A DNA stretch of 64,000 bases from Metopolophium dirhodum (GCF_019925205.1 NC_083563.1:4526001-4590000); one strand, 5' to 3'; positions 33,941 through 47,196 are shown, counted from the first letter of the stretch. Notes: generated from the letters alone by a model not told the origin. Numbers and translations: made by a program.

Positions 33941-35854
33941 CAGGACCGTATTTAGGAATTTTTCGCCCCCGGGCACAATATTTATGGCGCCCCTTTCCAA
34001 CACAATTTTTTTAATACCATAGAAGTGGTGGCTAAATTTTTTTTTTTTCGGGGGGGGGGGCATAAAATTAATTCTTTAATCTTTTTTTATGTTTCCCTTT
34101 CTCATTGACAATTTAATTTGCAGTTAGTTTTTAGCAATTTGAACTAGGTAGGTACCTATGCATTCCAATATTATATTTTTAATAGTAGGTAAACCATACA
34201 ATAAAAACATAAGTAACTAATTTATAACTTAGGTCAAAGGTACTATCTACTTAGAATCTTCCATGATTCAAATAATAATGAATGATATACAATTAATAAT
34301 ATAATATACAATAATATTATAGTAATATAATAATATTTATTGTTTATTTTACAATTTTTTTCTTGATTGAATATCAGCAAAATGATCTATAATATCCTCA
34401 TATTTAATTTGTTTTGTTATTTCTGATTCAATATTTAATATTGCAAGTGAGTTTAATCTCTCTTTAGAAATTGTTGACCTTAGGTATGTTTTTATTCGGC
34501 GTAAAGTTGAAAATGACCGTTCAGCGGTACAGTTTGAACAGGGAGTACATAAAAACATGTGTAAAGCAATACTCACATACGGGTAAATGTCTTCTAAACC
34601 TTCTATTTTTAACATAGAACTCATATCAATTATAGTTGATGGAGAATTTTTCATACTTTGAATATAACTTTGAAAATGAACACATTCGTTAATAAATGTT
34701 ACATCCAAATCTTTTGTATACATTGAGTACAAATGTTCAGCTGAAACACGTACTTCTGATGGTTTTATCTTTGTGAGTCTTAAAAAAAAACTATACTTTG
34801 TTATGACATTATCGTAAGCTAACTTTCGACTTGTTAATTCTTTTATTATAGAATCACAAATCACTAAATATGTGTTTACTTTAAATCCAAACTACCTGTT
34901 AAATTGATTTCATTTTCAATAATACTAGCTGTTTCATCATGATGTTTTGTCCTTTTTTTTTACGTTTGTAAATAGTTTCGTAACAATTTTCAGAACATTT
35001 TTTCATTGCTAGTACTTCATAATGTTGAAACATTTCATCAGAACGGAGATTTACAACATATTTTATCAATGCTTCATATTGATCACACACTTAACACACA
35101 TCAATATTGACTGATTGTAGATATTTACTAACCACATTAAATCGTTGTAGTAAATCACCCCAAAATAGTGACATAAATGTAACTTCAAAACGGTTCATTA
35201 ATCTAAGTAAACCACGAGCTTCATTTTGAGTGATAGATTTTTCATTTATATTTTCTGATATGTCGCATAGACTTTGTTTAACACTATCCCAATTTTGGTT
35301 TATAGCTTTACATGCATCTTCCCGAGCGGACCATCTTGTTTCGGAAAGATTTTTCAATGTAGATTTTACTTTAAGTAAGTTCCAACGATGAGTTGATGAG
35401 GAAAAAAATGTATAAATACTTTGAATAAAATTAAAAAATATATTAGCTTCCTTACAGCAACTTGCTGCACATGACCCTACTAAATTGAGGGAATGGGCTG
35501 AACATGGTACAAAGTCAGCCAATGGAGAAACTTCTTTAATTCTAGCCTGGAGACCAGAGTAAATACCAGACATATTCTTTGCGTTGTCATATGATTGACC
35601 CCTCAAATATGCAATATCAATATTATATTTTTTTAAGAGAGAAAACACAGTATCAGCCATGCACTGAGATTATGTAAAACAAAATGTATACATATGTGAA
35701 CTTAAAAAATAAATAATAATAAAATGTATCATTTTTTAGAAATCTTCCTCTTAAAAAAAAAAAATTATTTTTTGTTTATTTTATCTGAGCCGCCCCCAAA
35801 GTGTGCCGCCCCCGGGCAATTGCCCACCGATGCCCCCCCTTAAAACCGGCCCTG
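33941..35854 (-). mobile_element. hAT element with intact ends and exact 8-bp TSD
   Basis: The flanking repeat CTCTAGCC is identical at 33933-33940 and 35855-35862. Ends are CAGGACCGTATTTAGG and, from the right, CAGGGCCGGTTTTAAGG; both run into CCCGGGGGCG-type GC-rich subterminal sequence. It encodes a transposase on the minus strand that is now broken (see 34349-35660). At 1.9 kb it is probably internally deleted relative to a full ZMYM1-like hAT. Confidence 0.9.
34349..35660 (-). pseudogene. hAT transposase (ZMYM1-like), C-terminal two thirds, broken
   Basis: The enzyme moves hAT DNA by cut and paste. Pieces in order: 35660-35091 (RGQSYDNAKNMSG with the catalytic-type D, then CSAHSLNL and SETRWSAR, motifs of the RNase H-like core), 35090-34899 after an in-frame TAA, and 34864-34349 after a frame change and another TAA. 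The last piece carries the C-terminal hAT dimerisation region (CSNCTAERSFSTLRRIKTYL, LNSLAILNIES). The N-terminal zinc finger part is absent. The gene lies inside the element bounded by CTCTAGCC duplications. It cannot make a full protein as it stands. Confidence 0.9.
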
Positions 35855-36650
35855 CTCTAGCCTCTAGGCAGTAATGAATCCTGGACAAAATGTCCAGATA
35901 CAATCTTTAATAGACGGACAAGATGTTCGTGTTATAATAAAATAATTGTAATAACATAATTTGAATCAATAAAAATGTAAAATTAAAAATTGAAATAAAA
36001 TGTCGTTATCAATGTTGGATGTTTGCTATTGTAGGATTTGTCAATGGACTGCAACAATTGCAAAAATGCTATGGAATAACAATTAACAGCTACCGAATTT
36101 TTAAATGATATTGTTGGTTACTGAGTTAAAAACGTAGTTTATTTTAGTTAATTTTTACCGATTTAAATAATATTTAACAATTTTTTTTTATACAAACAAT
36201 AATTTGTATTTCAATTATTTCAATACAAGTTTAAGGTTATCCAAAATCTAAATTTTACGGCATTCAGTTGGCCGTGAACTCGTAGACATATATCTTATAT
36301 AAATTCTTATCGGTGATGTGGTAACGGGAGGGGGCTAGTTAAGGGTAATTATAGCTCTAAAAAAATACAATATTAATGCAGTACAAGTCAAGTATACAAT
36401 ACAAATACACAATAATACCACAATATTTAAAAAATAAATGTACCCACAAATTTTCCTATCGGAAAACAGTAGAAGTTCAAATCAAAATTCAAGCGATTCC
36501 ATAATTCATATTATGCTAACGGATTGTCCTAATATATTATTATTTATGAGTTAGAAGGTACTGGATATTTAATAGTTAAGTTTAAGTATTTTTAAATGTT
36601 TAATATTTTTACTTATAGTAGGTAATTAATAATATTATTTGTAATATGCC

Positions 36651-37343
36651 CAGTGTTTAGAAAGAACGTCGTTCATGAACACACGTTCGCGCGTACACGT
36701 TCATACATAGTGAACGGATACGTGAACGTCACTCGTTTTTTGCAAATAGAACGTGAACTTGATCGATTTTTCAGACGTTCAATTTATTTACCATTTAATA
36801 AATATTATATGTATAAAATATATGAACTAATTATACTAATAATAATATTTTCATTTTTCCCATTATAAATTATTATTCCTATAATATTTTTGTTTGATTA
36901 AAAATACATAAGTTAAATACGTGAAATTCCAGTGTCCCCGGCTAAACATACAATAACAATAATATTATGATTTCCACGAATTTGTAATAAACCTTATCGG
37001 TTTATCATAATAAGTACCCTAGCGAATAGCTTAATTGTATCACTAGGAAATCCTTATCAAAATGTAACTCAAATAATGTGTCAGATATTAAAAATTAATT
37101 CAGATACTTTATAAATTGTATATGCTCTGAAGTCTAAATTGTATTTTTATTTTTTGGTTGAGTCGTATGTGTTGATAGGTTTTTAATTTTTATATTGACT
37201 GCAGGCTAACGATTCATATAAAAAAAAAAACCAATTAACGCGTTGGTTTTTTAAAAGAACCTGAACGTGAACGCGTTCGTTTGAAAAAAACACGAACGTC
37301 AACGTGAACGAGTTCATTTTTTTAGTAAACGTTCCAAACGCTG
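36651..37343. mobile_element. hAT-type MITE with exact 8-bp TSD AATATGCC
   Basis: Identical AATATGCC at 36643-36650 and 37344-37351. The ends are CAGTGTTTAGAAAGAACG and, from the right, CAGCGTTTGGAACG. Both subterminal regions are packed with GAACGTGAACG / CGTTCACGTTC units (36655-36780 and 37255-37335). The centre is AT-rich and there is no transposase. Confidence 0.9.
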
Positions 37344-37529
37344 AATATGCCAATATCAATATAATATATGAGTGTAGGTTGACGTGAGTACATTGAAAAT
37401 ACATTCATTTCAGCATACCTAATATCAATAAGACAATAAAAAATGAAAAGATAGTATGCTAAAATGTTTAAAAAAAACTGTTGTTCGCCTGTCATTTGGG
37501 TTAGTTTGTTATTACTTATTACCTACATT

Positions 37530-39842
37530 TTAGATTCTGAGTGGAACGATGAATGTATTGATTTTACTATGATGTGAGTTTTTTTATTTTTTTTTTGTCT
37601 GTCATCAGTCATCACCTTGTTATAATCTAGCCGTTGACTTAACCGCTTAGAATTATAAAGTTGCAGGTAGCAAGACGGATGTTGATTGGATTAATATGAT
37701 TTTGTTGAAATAATAATAGTCAGGTGTTGAAGTATAAGTTGAATCCATTAATTGTCACAGAAAACTCTCTAAGTCCGAAAGTTAACACAATGTTCATACA
37801 GTCCAGCGTGAAAGTGCTCGCCAGTAGAATGAGTATAGTATATACAAGTCTAATCTACAGGCCGTTTCGGGTTTGGTTTTATAGGGCCTCCTGCTCTCCT
37901 ACTTACCCCTAGTCTATCGATATATCTGTAGACCTTACAGGACGTGATTCAAAATATTATCTATTCATTCCTACGCCTGGTTATTCCGAGAATCATGTCC
38001 TAATATTATCTTTATACCATATATGTTATATGCCATCCGTTAATATTCAGATACTATGCGTTATCGATATATATATATATATATATTATAAATAATATTT
38101 ATATATTATATTCAGATGACTATGATATTGTTCATATTTCTACTGTCGGCTTTTTTATATACTTGTTCAGAAATGTGTACTATGGTTTAACTACTGTATT
38201 CTAAATATTAATTATGTGTGCTCGGCCATCTGATCGTCACCCCCTTTCTTACTGCATGTGAATCTGCTCGTGTATGACTAATCATTGATTACTTTCTTAA
38301 CATGTTTAGGTGAGGTTGTAAATCACCATTAGAATGCGATCTCAAGGTTGCCTTGCTTTCTTGTTTTTACCTACAGCATATTTTAATTAGATTTATGACA
38401 CTGATTTAAATTACATATTATTCTTTATCTAATTTTTTATGTTGTCTGATATACCTTAAGGCGAAACGATCACAATAATATAGTATCTATATTATTGGGT
38501 TCGTTACAACCTTTTAGGACAGTAAAAGTGCTTAGATTTTCTTCAACAGTATCTTTTCTGAAAGGAAAGTGAATCTAGTTAGTACTTTGAGGGGTCAAAA
38601 GTAAAATTTTTCCAGTAGTTTTCAAAAGCACTGTGAAAAACAAAAGAAAAATTAAGGAAAAACAGGAAGTTGTACGCAAAATCTGTTTTTGAAAAAATTG
38701 ATTTTGGTTTTTGGTGAACTCTTAGATACATGAAAGTTTGACTGAATGTTTATATTAGCATTTTCTATACACCATAACATTTTCCAAATATTTTGAGCTC
38801 TTTACGGATATTTTCAGTTTCCACTTTTTTTAGTTTTCTATAAATATCAATAAAATTTTATTTGTTGGTTAAAAAAGCTTGAAAATTTAATAGAAGGCTA
38901 CTAAGTTAATTTTTCAAAGGCAGATGAAAAAAATTAAAAATCCATAGTCACAATTTTTTTTATGAGCATTTAAAGTTCAAATATTGACAAAATACGTAAA
39001 AATGACGAAAATTTGCATATTATTTTGAGTTAGAAATTCATAAAAAATTTTCCTTTTAAATCTAAGATTTTAAAATGTAATACAAGATTTCTCATAAGTT
39101 TGTCTACCTTTATCAAAAAAAAAAAATGTCTACAAGAAAGTAAATTACATTTTTATGAGCGTTTGAAATTCATATTTTTACAACATTTGATATTCACTTG
39201 ATATCTCATGTAACGATTTTCTTATTTTATTGTAATTAAAAAACGAATGACTGTAGATACTTGAAAAATTCACTGAATGTTTATATTAGCATTTTCTATA
39301 CACGATAAAATTTTAAAAATAATTTGACTCTTTTTGAGCTGTTTACGAACATTGTCAGTTTTCAATTTTTTTAGTTTTTTTTTTCTATAAATATCAATAA
39401 AATTTTATTTGTTGGATAAAAAAGCGTGAAAATTTAATGCAAGGCTCCTGCAATATTGTTACGATAGCAGTTGAAAATATTAAAAATACATATGCACAGT
39501 TTTTTTTTATAAGCATTTAAGATTGGAAATTTGACAAAATGTATCACATTTAAAATGTAATAATTATTTTGTAGTTAAAAATGTATAAAATGTTCAACTT
39601 TTATAGCTAAGGATTGAAAATTCAAAACAAGATTCCACGTAAATAGGTTATATATAAATTACTTTATTCACCTTAATATCATAAAATATAATTATTAATT
39701 AGTAATATCATAGGCTGACTGAATGTTTTCGCTCAGAATCATTTTTCTTATGCATTGATATTATATCATTGAATTCAATTTTAACATCATCCATTACAGT
39801 GACCTACTTGTAACCTACTGTACAGCAGAGCGACATCCAGTT
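37530..39842 (-). repeat. Family A repeat, reversed, split by a solo LTR
   Basis: The tail is at 37530-37590 (TTAGATTCTGAGTGGAACGA), interrupted by 37618-38508. The body runs 38513-39650 with repeated units (AGTTTTCTATAAATATCAAT, TTTGAGCTGTTTACGA, GAGCATTTAAAGTTCAAATA). The head is at 39730-39842 (complement of GGATGTCGCTCTGCTGTACA). No coding. Confidence 0.85.
37618..38508. mobile_element. Probable solo LTR, 891 bp, TSD ACCT
   Basis: The insert begins TGTTATAATC and ends GTTCGTTACA, so it has the TG...CA boundaries of a retroviral-type LTR. It is flanked by ACCT at 37614-37617 and 38509-38512. Its limits are set by comparison with other family A copies, in which TCTGT.ATCAGT is followed directly by TTTTAGGACAGTAAAAG. 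It has no open frame; a TATATA-rich stretch lies at 38065-38115. A 4-bp duplication is typical of gypsy/errantivirus-type elements. Confidence 0.6.
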
Positions 39843-41620
39843 ATAAGTTATAATAGTAATTGAAATATAAAATTGAATTTTTTTCAAACATCGTGGTATA
39901 GGTAGCTCATTAATTTTGTATGTCTTTTTTACAGTGGCTCATCATAGTAAATATTTGAATTGTATGTATGTATATGGCACAGGTATATACGGTTGAAAGG
40001 TTACATATATATATATATTTAATATTTTAACGAATTAAAAAAATTGTAAAGTTGGAAGTTGGAAAATGTTTTTATCGTGCATACGGTTTACCAATAATAT
40101 CCATACCTACACATGATACATCTATAAATAATAAATATATTACATTACCTACATACATATTATATATTACATTTATGAATTTATGGTTTTTATAATATAT
40201 TTTAACTTATATTCATTCTTGGCTATCGGCGTGAATGCGTGATTGTAAATTGTATGGCAGCCTAATAAGACATAGAATAAAAATAGAAGTACCAAAGTAC
40301 CAAAGTACACCCTGCCCCTAGGTGTCCCTAGGTGTATAGGTGCGTAGTGCATACCACAGTACCACACTAACACCACATTTTAGCTGAGACAATCGTCTCA
40401 TGTCATAATAGTGATAACTGATAATATTAGTGAATCTTATTACTCTGGAAATGCAATACACATTTGAGCTAATAGTAATAATATTATGTACCTAGTATAC
40501 CTACCCAAAAATATCAATAATTGATGGTAGAAAAGTTAACCGAATTACAAGTGTATACCTAAGTTATAACATATAATTATGTTTATTAAATTTATTGAGT
40601 ATACATGTCTCTTATAATTAAACCGGAATACAACATCTGGAATACACGATCTACCTACTGAGATACCTACTAAGGTACCTCTCAAACCCATAATTAAAGT
40701 TAAAATTAAAACTTATTTTTGTTAAAGGAAACAATGCTTTAAAAACTAGATCATTTTTTAAATCAGAAGTAAGTTAGTAACGTAATAATGTGAACTTTCA
40801 TAACTCACTCGTGCTAATGAAGTGGGTTTTGCTTTCATTGGGGCAATCAATGTTGTAAATATTTGATTTTAGTTAAATAAGCGATGCTGCATGGGGGCCT
40901 CGGGCCAGTGTACGTTGAGGAAGACACCATATTATAAACATGTTATGTTTTTACTGATCAGTATTATAGAGTAATCATAGTGATTAGTGATTACATTTCA
41001 TTTTTATACTTACGTATTTAAAAGTTCCAAACTGGCAAACTCTAATCAAGCTATAATAGAGGTCATTTGAATATGTATAATAATTGACTAATTTATGATT
41101 TGTGAATAACTATAAGAATAAGAGTACAAGATAACAGCGTCCTATTATAATTAGGCGTATATTTAATAATAAATTTACAAATGTTGTATATTATTGATAC
41201 GCAATAAATGATAATTGATATCACAATTAGGATAACCTTATACTTATACAAAGGGTACGGAAGTACAAAAGTATTATATTAATTAAATATTCTACAAAAC
41301 TTGATAATAGTTATTGAAATGCTCAATTTTATAAATAAAACTGTATTTTTCAAATAATTTATATCATTAAGATAGATGAAACTTTAATCGTAAGTGATTA
41401 AATAAATATTCTAATTCAAACAAAATATGCTATCATTTATCAAGCATTTTAATTTTAAAATATGTATACAATTAATGAACAATGATTCTTGGCTTAATGG
41501 ATAATTCTATCTTTTTAGTATTTTTACTTTATCTTCTTTTAATGTGTATATAATTGTATTTTTAATTAACGAAATAACTACAATTATTTCAATTTTCAAT
41601 AATTTGTTAACAGAATAAAT
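39843..41620. other. Intergenic, no gene seen
   Basis: AT-rich sequence without recognised frames or repeats. Confidence 0.4.
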
Positions 41621-41623
41621 ACA

Positions 41624-42230
41624 TTTAAATTGGGCGGCACACGATTCCGCATAATGTTACGAATAAACCATATTACCTACCCGATTCCGCACATTTTCGT
41701 AATATAAAAGATTTTTTTTATTTAACCCAAATTCAACACGATTCCGCATAAAAATTGTTGCCAGTTATGTGGAAAAATAATTATAATAATAAATAAAACA
41801 ATTAATAAAATAAATAATAAGAATAAGAATAATAAAACAATTAATAATTAAAAATATATTATATACTCTATTGTTGAAATAAAAATAAAATAATACAAAA
41901 ATAGTCAAATTAGTTAAAATAAATAATTAAAATAAGTAATTAATTCCAATATTTTCCCTTGATATAGAAGACCAACTTGTGATAAAAATTAAATAATAAT
42001 TATAAAAATAATATTAAATAAAACAATTAATAAATTTTATAGAAAAATGGTCAAATAGTCAAATTAGTTAATAATGTTATAATTCTAAATGACTTATATG
42101 TAATATTAATATCAACTATTTTTATGTTTAAAATCATTTTTATAATACAATCGGCAACGTCGCAAATTAGTTTTGGGCTGAATCGTATAAATGAAAAGGT
42201 ATATGCGGAATTGTGAATTGCCGTTTAAAT
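41624..42230. mobile_element. MITE with TTTAAA-flanked CGATTCCGCATA ends
   Basis: Left: TTTAAATTGGGCGGCACACG then ATTCCGCATAA. Right, reverse complement: TTTAAACGGCAATTCACAATTCCGCATAT. An extra internal CGATTCCGCA occurs at about 41681 and 41739. The interior is AT-rich. Confidence 0.65.
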
Positions 42231-42269
42231 CAAACTGATAATCACACAATCTCATTTATTTGAGAAGAC

Positions 42270-42790
42270 CGATGTATTGATTTTACAATAATGTCTTTTT
42301 TTGTGTTCGTGTGTACGTTAGTTACCCCCTAGGTCGTGTCGGGTCGTGTAAAATACTTTTTGTCTGATTGGCTTAATTGAGTTAATTTATTTATTGGGAA
42401 ATTAGATATTTATACGTACTTATATACAATTATTTTAGATATTTTGTTATAGTTCAAAAAATAGTAGTCATAGAAACTTAAAATATCCCACCATTGATTA
42501 TAAATACTATTATTTAAAATCAATGATTCCACTATATTATATAAATTATAATTTTCTATACAAAAGATTTTCAAAATTTTCAAATTAATTTTAAACTACT
42601 TATAGGATTTTGAAACTAGATTTTTTCCAAAAAAAGCTTGATAATTCAATTCAAGATTGCTCATAATTTTGAAACAAACTTATAGTACCTATTGGATATA
42701 CATAAATACATAATATGCACAATTTTTTTTAATATCGTTTCAAAAGTTGACACATTTGATATTAAACGAAACATGTTGGTTATTCTGTTA
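42270..42790. repeat. Family A fragment (diverged)
   Basis: Starts with the tail motif GATGTATTGATTTTACAATA and continues with diverged body sequence (TTTTCCAAAAAAAGCTTGATA, TTCAATTCAAGATTGCTCAT). The head is missing. Confidence 0.5.
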
Positions 42791-42885
42791 TAAATTAATA
42801 CTTGAATTCACACCCGTTCATTACGCTATACGGCATTCGCTCGTAGGAACAGGTAGGTAGATAGTATAGTATTAGATAAATTAAT

Positions 42886-43402
42886 ATTCTTTGCTCCCGG
42901 GTAGAAAGGGTTTAACACAAAAAAATTTTATTCCGCAGATGTAAAACTTAATTTTTGCTGATTTTTTTGGTACATTTGGCATAAGTCAGTGACGAATATT
43001 ACTCATATCATCGAGGAAATAATTTTGGCATACCTATCTAAACATAACCGTTTCTATGTTTGGTAGAAAATGCGTATAATAACTTATGCCTGGACAAAAA
43101 GACATAAATCAAAATAAGTGAAATCAAAAGGGCATAAGTCGTGGACAAAAAGGGCATAAGTCAGAACAAGTGAAATCAAAAGGGCATAACTACAGTTATC
43201 TCGTTAAATATTCATAGTAACAAGAATTTTAATGGTTACATGCATTAAGAATGTAATATATATAATATAATAATATAAAAATACCTTAAATATGTATGGA
43301 TATCATGAACTTACAAGTAGGAATTTTCAAACTTTGATACTGCTGTCGCAAAAAGTTGGTAAAATGTACTTAAGCCCTTTTTACCCGGGACCAAAGAATT
43401 AT
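42886..43402. mobile_element. MITE with CTCCCGGGTAGAAAGGG ends and internal tandem units
   Basis: Left ATTCTTTGCTCCCGGGTAGA and AAGGG; right, reverse complement ATTCTTTGGTCCCGGGTAAA and AAGGG. Between them (43090-43195) the unit AAAAGGGCATAAGTC...CAAGTGAAATC recurs about three times. No frame. Confidence 0.7.
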
Positions 43403-44940
43403 AATTACAATAATTACTAGGTATAATATATTAATAAATATAGTTTAAAAATTAAGATTAAAGATACCTATGAGATTTTTTTAGTGCTAAAATTTAGTTC
43501 AATAATTATACTATTTTATTAATAGAAATAAAAATGTACCTACATTAAAATTTAAAATACCTACTAACTCTACTCTACTAATAGTTTTTGTTTGTAAATT
43601 TGCAATGATTTATTATTAAATTTAAATTTATCATATCCATTACAGTATTACCTAACGATATAGATACTCCAAACGATCACACCTACCTACTATTATACAG
43701 AAGAGCGGATTTCCCGGTTTGTTAATTATACTCTAGGCTTTTTTGATTTGAAAAATATTAAAGCACGTTGCACGTTTAAGAACCATTAACGGTGGACCCA
43801 TGACGGTTACTTGTTAATAGCCATTAGCCAGTAGGTTGAATTAATTTTTGAAAATACATCGACTTTATTATAATATTGCCATAATATGGTATAAATAAAA
43901 TATGGTATATTATACGTATTATAGTTATTAACTTGTAACCCATAATATTTATAAGTCGACAACGGGTTTTGTAGAACGGTGTGAAATACGTTCAGTATAA
44001 AATAAAATAACTTAAAATTAGCATAAATATTTTTAACATTTTTTTGTGTACCTAATACAGTAATACCTATAGTGAAATGATTATATACTATAAATGTGAA
44101 GGCAAAAAGTTTTAAGTCCTTACGACTTTCTTAGTCCTTATTTATCTTTAATGACAATACCTTAGGTTATTTAAGTTATTTGAATAACCAATTTAAATTT
44201 TGTTCGGCGCCACTGCAGCTGTCTAGACGGGTCGTTTATCGATGAATTCATGTACGCATTTAGTGTTGTTTTTATCTTCATGCAAGTAAGCGTGTTTCAT
44301 ACTTATATGTTATGGTGTATTTTTGTTTGTGTGGAAAAATTATTAATTAAGTAGGTACATACTACATTTTAAGGAATAATTAAATAAAAGAAATATTTCT
44401 GAAAAAATACGTATCATATCAGTACGATAAACGATTATGTATTTTGTATTGATATTTTCATTTATTATAATATTAGATTATAAAAGTACTATTGATGTTC
44501 ATGTTCATTATATTTCAATAAAAATAATGTTATGTGCTATTGAATTAAATAAATATTATTAGGCTATTATTTAGCGCAATATTGGTCTATCGACCCGGAA
44601 AGAAACCAAGCGCAATAAATTGGTAATATGAAAAGGTCATTTTAAGCGCAATTGGTAAACTCCTATAATAACTCACCATGAACCATGATTATGAGTTATG
44701 AGTTATAACCATTGGGCATTAGTATTTGCCATTTGGTGAGCTAGTGTTGTAATATTGTACTATTGTAGTGAGCCCTAATGCCCTATTATCATTAATCTGA
44801 CTCTATATAAGGTGAAGCATAAGTTTTAATCTCGGTTGCCAATTTTTTAAAAAAATGTGTTCTAACAAATTGGGTAAGTGTAGTGAGTTAAGTGAACCGA
44901 AGAACTTAAGTAAGTAAAATAAACAGTTTTATTTCTTATC
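43403..44940. other. Intergenic, no gene seen
   Basis: AT-rich. A stray GGCGCCACTGCAG at about 44207 resembles a hAT end, but no partner was found. Confidence 0.35.
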
Positions 44941-45892
44941 CGGCACTTTTGGATTTAGAAGTTTGCGGTTTTGGCTACCCCCCCCCCCCCATTTTCCCAT
45001 GTGCTGAACAGCGTCCTGTACAAACTTTTACCCCAAAGGGATGTGGAAGGGATCTCTGGTGCCTTTGGAGATCGACGTTCGTGGTTTTGGCCACGCCCAT
45101 ATTTTCCCGTGTGCTGAACAGCGTCCTATATGTACTATATATACTATATCTATCTAACTATACATATAAATTAAATATACATTTCCTTTGGACGCGGCAT
45201 CACACGTGAACGGCTGGAAATTGGAATGATTTCGCTAATTCTTTTTTTTTGTCAGAAGAAGGTTTTTAACTCTTATGTAAGATAAATTTAAGAAAATCCA
45301 CTGGAAAAGTAGGAAATCTGGATGTAGGTGCCATCTGTCTAGGCGTCCAGAAAGAAAAAAATCTAAATAATAATATATTTTTGTTTATTGTAAGGTTGCT
45401 ATAATGCTATTGGTCATGATTGAATAATGAATATAATTTTAGACCTGTCGTAGCTATATTGCTTAGTAAAAATGGTATTCCCAAGACTAATTTTTCGACA
45501 CATTCACATCGTTATATCTTATATCAACGTGTTAATAAAACATTTGTAATTACGAACGCACTTCGAGGGGTCTGAGAACATACTCCATGTCTCACGCATA
45601 CAAAACATACAAGCGTGTCTCTCGGGTAATTATATATTCAAAATGATCGATGGAAATGTTTAAGTTTTGAACATCATACACCGAATATTAAATAATCGAA
45701 TTGAAAAAAGTTTGAATCATATAGAATTGGTACATACTTAATGAGCGACGAAGTGAACGGGATCAGCTATAATATAATATACAATTTATGCGTTTTTGAG
45801 TCCTTGAACTTATACTTATAAGTTATAATATTGCCAATTGATTTCACCTGAGGTAACTTTTGCCCGAGCAACGCCGGATGGAACAGCTAGTA
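44941..45892 (+). mobile_element. Helitron-like (non-autonomous) element, 3' end recognisable
   Basis: The right boundary reads GCCCGAGCAACGCCGGATGG then AACAGCTAGT. A GC-rich stem just before CTAGT is the style of Helitron/Helentron 3' ends seen widely in insects. Inside, a segment of about 115 bp is duplicated in tandem: TTTTCCCATGTGCTGAACAG at 44992 and TTTTCCCGTGTGCTGAACAG at 45102, each followed by CGTCCT. A (C)13 run lies at 44978. The left boundary is uncertain, and no Rep/helicase is present. Confidence 0.5.
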
Positions 45893-46374
45893 TATTATTA
45901 TTTTATAATTCACTATAATCCGAGTATCTGATTGTTGATTTAAGTACTGAATTTCTGGTTGGCATACCGAAATAAATGTCATGTGTACCTAATTATTAAT
46001 TAGTATAGAACCTGTGATAAATATAACTATTTACTGTACAATAATAAATAATAATATTATATGTACCTATTATTAAAATACCTATATAATATTATTGTTC
46101 TATAATAATATAAAGACATTTTTCATGTAGATGTTATTGTAATGCTAAAATTAGTATAGGATTTCATTTTATAATTACCAATATTTATTAATTATTATTT
46201 AGGTAATATAAATACAATTAAAGTTATCAGTTTGAGAACACTAGGTTTTTTTCATTTAATTATTAATACAATTATTAGTTAGAGCTATCAAAAAAATAAA
46301 AACCCTACATTTCAGATAAAGTTCTTCCCTCTGCGTTATGGAATTTTCCTAATTCTACTAAAAGTACAAAGGTA

Positions 46375-46472
46375 GTTTATAATTATTGTCCCGTGCAAAA
46401 AGTTTTTGCGATGTTGTACATTTGTAAGACGGAGACAAATGACAACATATGCGGGCGCAGCGTGCTCTTAAT
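46375..46472 (+). repeat. Family B fragment
   Basis: Reads GTAAGACGGAGACAAATGAC, ACATATGCGGGCGCAGCGTG and CTCTTAA, close to the arm at 8998-9079. Only one arm is present. Confidence 0.65.
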
Positions 46473-46858
46473 CATTTTGATTTATGATCGATTCAAATTT
46501 AAAAAGTGGTGGATGCGGGTATCTCGTTGATGGTCGGCGAATAATGTGGGCCATACATCATAAAGTTTAATTATTATTTATTACTAAGAACATAATATTT
46601 TAAAAATATGAACATGATAGGTAGGTAATCTAAAAATTCAAGAATGAAAAATATATTTAGGTATATTTAATATTTATACCAATATAATATTATACAAATG
46701 GTTATTAAATTAATAATAATTAATTGTATTATGTTTATGTATAAATATAAATGTACTAGTTTATAATCGAAAAATATGCCTAATATATTTAATTAACAAT
46801 ACAATTATTATAATACAAACATTTCAAAATTACATTTTATCTATAAAATCGTTTGATC

Positions 46859-47196
46859 TTAAGCCGGGATTACACGACACGTGGTTAGGCACGAGGAGTG
46901 TGGTCAGTGTGGAGCGTGTACATATTATACCACACACATTTAAAACCGACACGCAGTTAGATTGTACGCGCGCGCTAATATTTTCCTTTGACGCGAGATA
47001 CAGAGACTGACAATATTGTCGGGAAGAAACACGCCGCGGGCTGTTCATACAAACCTTGCCTCGTCGACTGTATTCTTGTCTTTGACTGTCCCGCTCTACG
47101 CCGCTCAACGCTCCACAGGACGCACAACCATTGAACTATATAATAACTATAATATTTGGTTCAGTGCGCACAACGCGCCTTGTGATCACGGCTTTT
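46859..47196. mobile_element. Family E MITE, copy 2
   Basis: Left TTAAGCCGGGATTACACGAC; right, reverse complement AAAGCCGTGATCACAAGGCG. About 16 of 21 terminal positions agree. It is GC-richer than its surroundings. Open frames on both strands were not taken as genes. Confidence 0.55.

Noticed and set aside
43085..43200. CRISPR-like array (repeated unit with spacers)
   Set aside because: The units are tandem and imperfect, inside a MITE in a eukaryotic genome; no spacers of constant length.
44949..45209. 86-codon plus-strand frame
   Set aside because: Lies within the tandem-duplicated part of the Helitron-like element and has no domain.
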